Source: Candidatus Thorarchaeota archaeon
GTDB taxonomy: Archaea; Asgardarchaeota; Thorarchaeia; Thorarchaeales; Thorarchaeaceae
Length of the DNA: 11,338 nt
Direction: 5' to 3'
Assembly (NCBI GenBank): GCA_016840965.1
Contig: JAEORI010000196.1
Coordinates: 1-11,338 of the forward strand
The position numbers and the translations under genes are program-made. This document shows, in pieces, positions 5,648 to 11,338 of this stretch (within the stretch, counting starts at the first letter, position 1; each line of letters starts with the position of its first letter). Under the pieces are notes generated by a model. It did not search any database, was not told the DNA's origin, and was given only the letters and a program-made list of their open reading frames with translations.

Positions 5648-7885
5648 ATGAAAAACCACCTAAAACTACTAGGAATTCTATTTGTTCTTTTGTGGATCAT
5701 CCCATGGGTTGTACCACTCTCCGAGGTTGGCCTGATTCAGAGGGAGGTATCTACAATTGCAGAAACAGACACAACTCGTGTCGAGTGGAGAACAAATCTG
5801 TTTCCGAATCCGGGTTTTGAGTTGTGGTATGATGACACTAGTCCAGCAAGCATCTCATCAGGATTCACGACAGAACATTATGCATATTATGAAACAGACC
5901 CAACTTATGTGAACGAGGGGGCACGTTCGTTTGTGCTTCAAGCACGAGCATTGAATCCTACTGATTACTCAGAGGCTGTATTGAGGAGGTCATCATGGTC
6001 ATCATGGAACAATCCAACAAATCTTACTCTCAAATTTGATTGGTTTATTGATGAATTACCAAGCGCAATTGATAATAATTATCTGCGTCTAAGAGTGAGA
6101 TTTGCAGCCCCAGGAGAAAGAAATCTCTACTATTATTTTGAAAGTCAAAATACAGTCCTTACAAATAGTTCCAATAACTGCTATTACCAAATCTCAGGTC
6201 CAAAACAGACTTGGAATGTATTTGATAGAAATATGACGGAGGACTATTTCGAGGCTTTTGGAACATATCCTACATACCAATTCTACACATTTGAAATTCA
6301 GCTACTTTGCAGCACAACAGCATATTGCAGAGCATATTTTGATGATGTCTGGCTTGTAAATGGTACAACTTTCATTGGAGGAAGTGTTTCCAATGGTAAT
6401 TTCGAATCAAATAGTATTTGGCAAACTAGTCTGAACAATGATCCAGCTTTGATTAGCAAAAGTACAATGCGTCAAGAGGGAGAATTTAGCCTAAATGCAA
6501 CTGTAATATCAAATGGAAATATTAGCTACGCTCAGTTTGGCACCTACAACAATATTAGGTCTTCAAATCTGAACCCAGATAGACTTAGTTTTCAATGGCG
6601 AATAGATGAAGTTGTATCTGCTTCTGTAAATACCTATGCCTATCTGAGAGTCTACTGTAGGAATGGAACAGAGGATGCTGAGTTCTATCTCACCTATGCT
6701 CTTTTCTATATGGGGGACTCCATTCCTTACCAAACCTATGGAGGACAAGAACTCACTGCAACAGGATTCAATGTGACAAACCAATGGCATACCTTTGACA
6801 GAAGTATATGGTCTGATGTAATTTCAGTTAATGTGACAGACTTCATTATTATTGATGAGATTGAAATTGAGGTATACTCACGAGACCCGGGTGCTCGCAT
6901 TACAATCCTGTTTGATGATATTTCTCATATCACATCGGCTTTGAGTGATATGGGCTATGAAGACCAACAGCATGTAGGAGATGAAATATGGACCTGGAAT
7001 CTTGGTGACAATCCAGCACCAAACTACACGGTGACTGATGTTGCATACTCAGGTTCTCGAGCTGCAAGACTAGCGTTAGCAGATGGAGAGTATTTCGAAG
7101 GACAGCAGTATCTCGAGCAATACAAAATCAATGAAAACACTGATGTTTGGTTAGACCTTTTCTGGCGCATTGAGGATTGGTCTGAGGATGCATCTAATCT
7201 CTTGTATATTGAAGTCTACTTTGAAGAGCAGTCACTCGCCTATATTTTAGCAAATAGTTCTGCTGTTCCAACAGGAAATGGATTTGATGCATTTATCCTT
7301 GTACCAGGGTATAATTCTCAAGGCGTATGGACTAATCTACAGAGAAATATTTTCAATGACTATCATTCAGCTTTTGGTGTAGAACCTGACACAAATCTAT
7401 ACAGTATCATATTGTATGGCGAAGCAGACTTTGGAGGACAGATTGAAGTTCTCCTTGATGATGTCTATCTATACAATGATCCTGCACCCAAAATTGAAAG
7501 CATATTCATAACACCAACTATTGCTGATACGGATGTCAATGTATCAGCTCAGGTCTATGATCCAAGCCTTGATTCTGTGACACTTCACTACCAAATTGGT
7601 ACTGGAGCATGGAACGAGGTTGCAATGATAGATACTGGAGATGGTTTCAATGCTACAATTCCTGGTGAATCAGTAGGCACACATGTAGAACTCTATGTGG
7701 AAGCTGTAGATGACTTTGGACAGATTTCACAGAGCACTCAGGTTGGTTATACGGTGACCGACATTGATGTACCGCCACCTATGGATTTACTACCATTACT
7801 ACTGACGGTTATTGCAATTACTGTTGCAGGAGTTATTATTGTAGTATATGTCTTCGTTATCAAACCCAAGCAGAAAGCAAGCTAG
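5648..7885 (+). CDS. Large anchored surface protein with three jelly-roll/CBM-like modules
   Basis: A 745-residue predicted exported protein. Residues 7-24 form a hydrophobic signal or signal-anchor helix. Three related modules follow, about 50-238, 248-427 and 434-610. They open with NPGFE, NGNFE and DMGYED, contain a central (F/L)xWRID/DWFIDE strand, an xxW..(F/L)(D/Q)R(N/S) strand, and end in FDDVWL, FDDISH and LDDVYL. An opening NxxFE and closing DDV.L are typical of carbohydrate-binding jelly rolls of the CBM4/9 or galactose-binding type, so sugar or glycan binding is plausible but unproven. Residues 615-705 look like an Ig/Fn3-type module. A helix at about 714-737 with the tail KPKQKAS anchors the C-terminus. 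Thirteen N-X-S/T sequons suggest glycosylation. ATG 5648 has GAGG (5635-5638) and GCAGGA upstream. No catalytic motif is visible. Followed by a strong hairpin terminator. Confidence 0.85.
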   Translation: MKNHLKLLGILFVLLWIIPWVVPLSEVGLIQREVSTIAETDTTRVEWRTNLFPNPGFELWYDDTSPASISSGFTTEHYAYYETDPTYVNEGARSFVLQARALNPTDYSEAVLRRSSWSSWNNPTNLTLKFDWFIDELPSAIDNNYLRLRVRFAAPGERNLYYYFESQNTVLTNSSNNCYYQISGPKQTWNVFDRNMTEDYFEAFGTYPTYQFYTFEIQLLCSTTAYCRAYFDDVWLVNGTTFIGGSVSNGNFESNSIWQTSLNNDPALISKSTMRQEGEFSLNATVISNGNISYAQFGTYNNIRSSNLNPDRLSFQWRIDEVVSASVNTYAYLRVYCRNGTEDAEFYLTYALFYMGDSIPYQTYGGQELTATGFNVTNQWHTFDRSIWSDVISVNVTDFIIIDEIEIEVYSRDPGARITILFDDISHITSALSDMGYEDQQHVGDEIWTWNLGDNPAPNYTVTDVAYSGSRAARLALADGEYFEGQQYLEQYKINENTDVWLDLFWRIEDWSEDASNLLYIEVYFEEQSLAYILANSSAVPTGNGFDAFILVPGYNSQGVWTNLQRNIFNDYHSAFGVEPDTNLYSIILYGEADFGGQIEVLLDDVYLYNDPAPKIESIFITPTIADTDVNVSAQVYDPSLDSVTLHYQIGTGAWNEVAMIDTGDGFNATIPGESVGTHVELYVEAVDDFGQISQSTQVGYTVTDIDVPPPMDLLPLLLTVIAITVAGVIIVVYVFVIKPKQKAS
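5795..7477 (+). repeat. Three diverged modules of about 180-190 residues in the surface protein
   Basis: Protein-level repeats encoded at about 5795-6361, 6389-6928 and 6947-7477. They align through the opening xGxFE/xGYED turn, the WRID or WFIDE strand, the xW..F/LxR strand and the terminal DD(V/I). Cysteines occur only in module 1 (C178, C221, C227) and module 2 (C337), so the modules are not held by a conserved disulphide. Nucleotide identity between them is low. Confidence 0.65.
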
Positions 7886-7892
7886 AATTAAA

Positions 7893-7925
7893 GCCCAGTC
7901 TCAGTTACTGGGCGTTTCCCTTTTT
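7893..7925 (+). terminator. Hairpin terminator after the large surface-protein gene
   Basis: A perfect 7-bp, GC-rich stem, GCCCAGT (7893-7899) and ACTGGGC (7907-7913), with a 7-base loop lies 7 bases after the TAG stop. A pyrimidine run ending in five T (7921-7925) follows. It probably separates this unit from the response-regulator gene. Confidence 0.65.
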
Positions 7926-8030
7926 CAAACCTTAAGAAAATAGCTTGATGACAAGTGTAATATCCTAAGATTTGCATAATCTACGTGGTTGAAGAGAATC
8001 ATTTTATGGGGAAATACTACTTTAGAGGAA

Positions 8031-8036
8031 GAGGTG
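8031..8036 (+). promoter_or_regulatory. Shine-Dalgarno site that fixes the response-regulator start
   Basis: GAGGTG, fully complementary to the 3' end of archaeal 16S rRNA, lies 8 bases before ATG 8045. A second GAGAGG lies closer. This argues for ATG 8045 over the in-frame GTG at 7985, which has no such site. Confidence 0.7.
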
Positions 8037-8044
8037 GAGAGGAA

Positions 8045-9367
8045 ATGAAGATACGGGTTCTTGTAATAGATGATGATGAGGACCTTCTATTCCTCGCTGG
8101 TAAATTCCTTTCTAGAGAAGACGAACGCATCCAGCTCATTTCTGCAACCACAGATCAAGAGGCTCTAAGATTAATTGAGGAAGAAGAGTTCGATGCAATC
8201 GTTTGTGACCACTTTCTTGGTCATGATAGCATGACTGGATTAGAGTTGCTAGAATGGGTTCGTGAGTTTAATCCACACATTCCGTTCATCATCTTTACAG
8301 GACGAAGCCAAGAAGCTGTGGCTATCAGAGCATTGAATCTTGGTGCAGATTACTACTTGAAAAAAGATGCAGAGGAATTTAGAGAGTTATTTTCACAATT
8401 AGCAAATAGGATAGTAACTGAAGTAGAGGCAAGGCGACAGGAAGAAGCAGTGGAAGCTGCACACAATGATCTTGAGAGAAGAGTTGAAGAAAGGACAGCA
8501 GAATTGGAAAGGGCAAATGAACAGCTTGCTCAAGAAATAGCTGAAAGACAGAGAGTAGAAGATTCACTATTACTACAACGTGACCTTGGAAATACTTTAT
8601 GTAAAACTGAAAACATGACTGATGCACTTGATAAAATTCTGAAAGCTGCTGTGCAGTTGGAAGGCATTGATACAGGAGGGATATTCCTAGTTGATGTCAA
8701 AACTGGAGAAATCAATTTATCTAAAAATAAAGGGATGTCCGTTCAATTCTTGAAGAGTATTCTTGGAGAAGATAAGAGTTTCGAAGTAGTAGAACCAATC
8801 TATGTTTCAAAGTCAGAAATTAAGGGTAAGTTAAAGAAAATTTCTGAATATGAAGACCTTACAGCTTTGGCAATTCTACCAGTTTTGTACAATGGCAAAA
8901 CCGCTGCAATACTTAGTTTGGGATCGCATACACAAGATGAGATACAGACAACTGAAAGACATTCCTTGGAAGCAATAGCTATCCAAGTTGGAGCGTACAT
9001 GGCAAGAGAAAAGGCACAACAGGCTATTATTGAATCACATATAGGAATGATACGATTATTCGATTCATTCCAAGACATACTCCTCATAGTTACCGAAGAA
9101 GGGCATATTCTCCATGCAAATAATACTGCAAGTCTTAAACTTGGCGTTGGAAGCAGTTCATTAGATGGAAAAAGCATTCTAGATTTTTTCGACAATAGAA
9201 GAAAAAAAGATGTAACTAAGGTTCTGCAGAGAGCCTTGAAAGGAGAAATAGTGACAAACGATTTACCTCTCAAGAAAATAGACGGAAGTCCACTAAATGC
9301 AATTACCAGAATCGTAGCAGGTAAATACTCCGGTGAAGATGTATTATTTATCGTAATTCGAGAATAG
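8045..9367 (+). CDS. Response regulator with REC, coiled-coil, GAF and PAS domains
   Basis: A 440-residue cytosolic signalling protein. The REC domain (about 1-125) has the acidic pair D9/D10, phosphoacceptor D55 (VCDHFLG), T85 (FTGR) and K107, so it should be phosphorylatable. A long charged coiled coil, about 121-185, follows (LERRVEERTAELERANEQLAQ region), typical of linkers in signalling proteins. Residues about 178-325 form a GAF domain (LGNTLCKTENMTDALDKIL, then ILPVLYNGKTAAILSLGS), and about 330-440 a PAS domain (FDSFQDILLIVTEEGHILHANNTA, then KKIDGSPLNAI and LFIVIRE). The protein ends at the last PAS strand, with no histidine-kinase, GGDEF, HTH or other effector. It probably acts through protein contacts or as an intermediate sensor. 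The start chosen removes 20 residues from the longest frame. The winged-helix regulator follows 124 bases later. Confidence 0.9.
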   Translation: MKIRVLVIDDDEDLLFLAGKFLSREDERIQLISATTDQEALRLIEEEEFDAIVCDHFLGHDSMTGLELLEWVREFNPHIPFIIFTGRSQEAVAIRALNLGADYYLKKDAEEFRELFSQLANRIVTEVEARRQEEAVEAAHNDLERRVEERTAELERANEQLAQEIAERQRVEDSLLLQRDLGNTLCKTENMTDALDKILKAAVQLEGIDTGGIFLVDVKTGEINLSKNKGMSVQFLKSILGEDKSFEVVEPIYVSKSEIKGKLKKISEYEDLTALAILPVLYNGKTAAILSLGSHTQDEIQTTERHSLEAIAIQVGAYMAREKAQQAIIESHIGMIRLFDSFQDILLIVTEEGHILHANNTASLKLGVGSSSLDGKSILDFFDNRRKKDVTKVLQRALKGEIVTNDLPLKKIDGSPLNAITRIVAGKYSGEDVLFIVIRE

Positions 9368-9383
9368 GAAAATTGAATTTTCC
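9367..9383. repeat. 17-bp palindrome just after the response-regulator stop
   Basis: GGAAAATT (9367-9374) and AATTTTCC (9376-9383) form a perfect inverted repeat around one G. The centre is too short for a normal RNA loop, so a dimeric DNA-binding protein site or a weak terminator with a reduced stem is likelier. It lies 109 bases before the winged-helix regulator's start. Confidence 0.4.
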
Positions 9384-9453
9384 ATAAATTCTTAAATTAT
9401 CCAATAATCATATATGGATTAGCGAAATTAACAAAATAAGCTAAGGCGTGGGT

Positions 9454-9467
9454 TCGCTTGAAAGCGA
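9454..9467. promoter_or_regulatory. Palindromic candidate operator before the winged-helix regulator
   Basis: TCGCTT (9454-9459) and AAGCGA (9462-9467) are perfect inverted halves around GA, ending 24 bases before the regulator ATG. A TATATG stretch (9411-9416) upstream could be its TATA box, which would put the palindrome at or just after the transcription start. Autoregulation by the encoded MarR-like protein is the natural guess, not shown by the sequence. Confidence 0.35.
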
Positions 9468-9491
9468 TAAAAGGAATGTAGGTGCGATGTA

Positions 9492-9989
9492 ATGAAATCC
9501 AATAACGGTTTCCTTAAAGGTCCAATCACACGACTCTTTGAAAAGGTGGCAAAATGGATAGGCTTATCCTCTAATGCAGGACCAGTCCTTGCAGCTCTTG
9601 TCATGGAAGGTTATGAAACCGGTAATCGAATGAGTTCTGATGACATCTGCAAGGTCACAGGATATTCTCGTGCGAATGCAGGTTTGATTATCTCACAGTT
9701 AGAGGCTCTAGGTGTGATTGAGGGACAAAGAGATTACGATCAGACTGGTCGTGGAAGAAAACGAGTACTCTATTCAATTGATGGTAGATTTGAAGATGTC
9801 TTTAACCTAGGTGCCATGGGTCTCTTAGACAGACTCGGAGCTATGATGAAGGATATTCATACAATTGAAGATTTGAGGAGTGGACGAAGTGATGGTCTAA
9901 GTCCAATGCTCAAGGACATTAGTAAGGTAATTCAGAAAAGAATTGATTCGCTTGAGGTCACAACATCTGCAAAATTAACTGCTAAATAA
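9492..9989 (+). CDS. GbsR/MarR-like winged-helix transcriptional regulator
   Basis: A 165-residue DNA-binding protein. An N-terminal helix (LFEKVAKWIGLSSNAGPVLAALVMEG) precedes a helix-turn-helix at about 46-78 (MSSDDICKVTGYSRANAGLIISQLEALGVIEG). The wing is at about 79-96 (DYDQTGRGRKRVLYSI). C-terminal amphipathic helices (about 99-155) are suited to dimerisation. This layout matches the GbsR branch of MarR-type regulators, which control transport, osmolyte or membrane genes in several archaea and bacteria; the effector and targets here are unknown. AGGTG (9480-9484) is 7 bases before ATG 9492, so the start is well supported. Two palindromes lie upstream, making autoregulation plausible. Its stop is 12 bases from that of the convergent MaoC gene. 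Confidence 0.82.
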   Translation: MKSNNGFLKGPITRLFEKVAKWIGLSSNAGPVLAALVMEGYETGNRMSSDDICKVTGYSRANAGLIISQLEALGVIEGQRDYDQTGRGRKRVLYSIDGRFEDVFNLGAMGLLDRLGAMMKDIHTIEDLRSGRSDGLSPMLKDISKVIQKRIDSLEVTTSAKLTAK

Positions 9990-10001
9990 TCTGAGGGTTA
10001 T

Positions 10002-10430
10002 TCAATTCTTTTCCATTCGCATCAAAGTAACGATTGCTTCGCCATCGAGAACTACGGACTTATCTTGATTGATGCAGGTAGTTCGCAAGGTGATTCGTTC
10101 TTTCTCGTCATCTTTTTCAATAACCTCAACTCTTGCAGAGATTTTATCATTGATTTTTACTGCTTTTCGAAAACGCATCTGCTGACTCAAATAGATTGTA
10201 CCTGTACCTGGAAGCTTCATGCCAATTACATTGCTAATTAGAGCGGCGGTAAGAATTCCATGTGCGATACGACCACCAAACATTGTTTGTTTTGCCCATT
10301 CGTCGTTGAAGTGAAGAGGGTTGTAATCACCACTCAAATCACCAAAAGTCTGGATATCTTGTTCTGTGATGGTGTGTTCAACTTCAGCAGAATCACCAAT
10401 TCGAATATCTTCATATTTAGCTACTTTCAT
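10002..10430 (-). CDS. MaoC-type (R)-specific enoyl-CoA hydratase
   Basis: A 142-residue single-hotdog protein. The hydratase-2 motif is complete: FGDLSGDYNPLHFNDEWAKQT.FGGRIAHGIL (residues 29-60), with the catalytic pair D35 and H40 plus N37. The second half has the strands QQMRFRKAVKINDKISARVEV and LDGEAIVTLM. The family hydrates trans-2-enoyl-CoA to (R)-3-hydroxyacyl-CoA, as in PhaJ, and acts as a homodimer. The physiological chain length cannot be read from sequence. No thiolase, ligase or PHA synthase is present in the window, so its pathway is open. The ATG at 10430 has GAGGT 10 bases upstream on the minus strand. Convergent with the winged-helix gene and divergent from the PAS gene. 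Confidence 0.9.
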   Translation of the reverse strand: MKVAKYEDIRIGDSAEVEHTITEQDIQTFGDLSGDYNPLHFNDEWAKQTMFGGRIAHGILTAALISNVIGMKLPGTGTIYLSQQMRFRKAVKINDKISARVEVIEKDDEKERITLRTTCINQDKSVVLDGEAIVTLMRMEKN

Positions 10431-10631
10431 TTCTGAATCAACCTCTGGAATACTACGACTCAGCTAATCAATTATGTCTTAGGGTCTATTCGTCAAGCAA
10501 TTCTGTTAGATATTGTGAGGAAATAGTTTGCGGAGGATAAACCCAAAAGACATGAATATGCTAAATGGTGGCTTTCTATTTGAAGCGATTTAGCCATCAG
10601 ACGTGTTTCATCAAGAAAGAGGAATCATTCA
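10431..10631. promoter_or_regulatory. Divergent intergenic region between the MaoC and PAS genes
   Basis: 201 bases with no convincing gene. It holds the MaoC ribosome site (ACCTC on the plus strand, 10441-10445), a purine-rich GGAGG stretch near 10532-10536, and an inverted repeat at 10560-10594 described separately. A 13-codon ORF (10552-10593) lies inside that repeat but has a poorly spaced ribosome site. Confidence 0.35.
10560..10594 (+). repeat. Inverted repeat in the leader of the PAS gene
   Basis: GCTAAAT (10560-10566) pairs perfectly with ATTTAGC (10588-10594). A shorter inner pairing, GCTT (10571-10574) with AAGC (10583-10586), could extend the hairpin. It ends 37 bases before the predicted TTG start, so it may act as an RNA structure in the leader or a protein-binding site. 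No T-run follows. Confidence 0.35.
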
Positions 10632-11338
10632 TTGTCTAATAATTCACCGAATCCGAATCATAAGACTCATACGGAATTGCTTAGTACAAGAATGCTCTTG
10701 GATGCATTGAATGATGCATTTGGAATCATAAATAGCGATAGCATTTTTACATATGTTAATCAGAGATTTGCAGACCTTCTTCATTATTCAGTTGACGAGA
10801 TGGTAGGTCAACCAATCACGAATTTTGTAGACGATGAGAATCTCTTTATCTTGCAGAATAACATAAGAAAGAGGCACGAGGGTCTCTCATCCCAGTATGA
10901 ATTGGAATGGAAAGCAAAGAATGGCAAGAGAGTGCAGACCATAGTTTCAGGTTCGCCACTTCTAGATGAAGAGGGGAATCATCAGGGATCATTTGCGGTG
11001 GTAACTGATATCTCATGGCGAATTGCTATTGAGAAGAAGTACAAACTACTTTCTGAGCACTCACTTCAGGGACTGGCAATAATTCAAAACAACAAGTATG
11101 TTTATGCCAATCCTGCCTTTGCATTTATGGTTGGATATACAGTAGATGAAATAGTAGCTATGTCATATGAGGAGGGTTGGAATCTAGTTCATCCTGATGA
11201 TAGAAAATACCTGCTTGGTCTTTTTAGTGATAGACGTGCTGGAAAGAAAATACCAATGCCATATGAATACCGATTCGTTAGGAGAGATGGCGCAATTCGC
11301 TGGGTGCAGGAGTTTTCAACTGAGATTGAATATCAGGG
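10632..11338 (+). CDS. Multi-PAS sensor protein, probable signal-transduction kinase (3' partial)
   Basis: The frame is open from 10584 to the right edge. Only the first 235 codons are visible. TTG 10632 is preferred as the start because GAGG (10619-10622) lies 9 bases upstream; the first in-frame ATG (10692) has no ribosome site and would begin right at the first PAS helix. PAS 1 spans about residues 21-130 (LLDALNDAFGIINSDSIFTYVNQRFADLLHYS, EMVGQ, then a PAC segment ending VVTDIS). PAS 2 begins at about 133 (YKLLSEHSLQGLAII, YVYANPAFAFMVGYTVDEI, VHPDDR, RFVRRDGAIRWVQEF) and is cut by the window end. Such arrays usually lead to a histidine kinase, but that part is not visible, so the output is inferred. 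The N-terminus lacks a membrane helix, so it is probably cytosolic. Confidence 0.85.
   Translation, partial: MSNNSPNPNHKTHTELLSTRMLLDALNDAFGIINSDSIFTYVNQRFADLLHYSVDEMVGQPITNFVDDENLFILQNNIRKRHEGLSSQYELEWKAKNGKRVQTIVSGSPLLDEEGNHQGSFAVVTDISWRIAIEKKYKLLSEHSLQGLAIIQNNKYVYANPAFAFMVGYTVDEIVAMSYEEGWNLVHPDDRKYLLGLFSDRRAGKKIPMPYEYRFVRRDGAIRWVQEFSTEIEYQ

Noticed and set aside
5566..5820. 84-codon ORF overlapping the start of the large surface protein
   Set aside because: Its second part lies inside the surface-protein frame, with no recognisable domain and no good ribosome site; judged a shadow.
7985..8044. 20-residue N-terminal extension of the response regulator from a GTG
   Set aside because: The REC fold starts at ATG 8045, which has a fully matched ribosome site; the extension has no family match.
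8379..8627. Minus-strand ORF rich in Leu, Gln and Phe
   Set aside because: It is antisense to the coiled coil; the composition reflects Glu/Ala/Arg codons of the true gene read backwards.
9445..9475. GGTTCGC stretch recalling a tRNA T-arm
   Set aside because: No acceptor or anticodon stem can be formed around it; it is better explained as the palindrome described at 9454-9467.
9985..10002. AATAA/TTATT inverted repeat between the winged-helix and MaoC genes
   Set aside because: Only five A/T pairs with an 8-base loop; too weak to call as a terminator.
10552..10593. 13-codon leader peptide (MNMLNGGFLFEAI)
   Set aside because: The nearest GGAGG is about 15 bases upstream, too far for a good site, and the peptide has no codon run suggesting attenuation; chance ORF is as likely.
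1..11338. CRISPR array, insertion sequence, phage genes or a defence island
   Set aside because: No regularly spaced direct repeats, transposase or integrase motifs, or nuclease/helicase defence domains were seen on either strand.

Overview
The window reads as archaeal chromosome, probably from an AT-rich uncultured lineage. Support for this: an MtrH-type methyltetrahydropterin:corrinoid methyltransferase; two secreted beta-rich proteins held by a C-terminal membrane helix with a short basic tail; a dolichol/phytol-kinase-like membrane enzyme; TATA-like boxes (TTTAAA, TTTATA) instead of clear -35/-10 pairs; and GAGG/GGTG Shine-Dalgarno sites. The combination resembles Asgard archaea, perhaps Thorarchaeota. 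That placement is inferred from gene style only, because no rRNA or informational gene is present.

Layout, left to right: (1) the 3' part of a NosD-like parallel beta-helix surface protein with three Ig-like modules and a membrane anchor (+). (2) A PhzF-family isomerase (-), convergent with it. (3) From a divergent intergenic region, a same-strand run of an MtrH homologue, a two-helix membrane miniprotein and a CTP-dependent polyprenol-kinase-like protein (+). (4) A tandem SRPBCC protein (-), whose stop lies 10 bp from the kinase stop, with an inverted repeat over the junction. (5) A 745-residue anchored surface protein with three related jelly-roll-like modules (+), closed by a good hairpin terminator. 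(6) A REC-GAF-PAS response regulator and a GbsR/MarR-like winged-helix regulator (+). (7) A MaoC-type hydratase (-), convergent with the regulator. (8) The 5' part of a multi-PAS sensor protein (+) that runs off the right edge and uses a probable TTG start.

Functionally this is a mosaic of short transcription units, not one large operon. Three themes can be seen: cell-surface display (two anchored, sequon-rich ectoproteins plus a lipid-alcohol kinase that could supply glycosylation or lipid precursors); C1 and acyl-CoA metabolism (MtrH, MaoC); and signal transduction (REC-GAF-PAS, winged-helix regulator, PAS sensor). No CRISPR array, tRNA, rRNA, transposase or phage gene was seen. Nothing here is demonstrably a new defence or mobile system. 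The items most worth following are the orphan MtrH with its unknown membrane neighbour, the dolichol-kinase-like enzyme beside heavily sequon-bearing surface proteins, and several palindromes at gene junctions and promoters.
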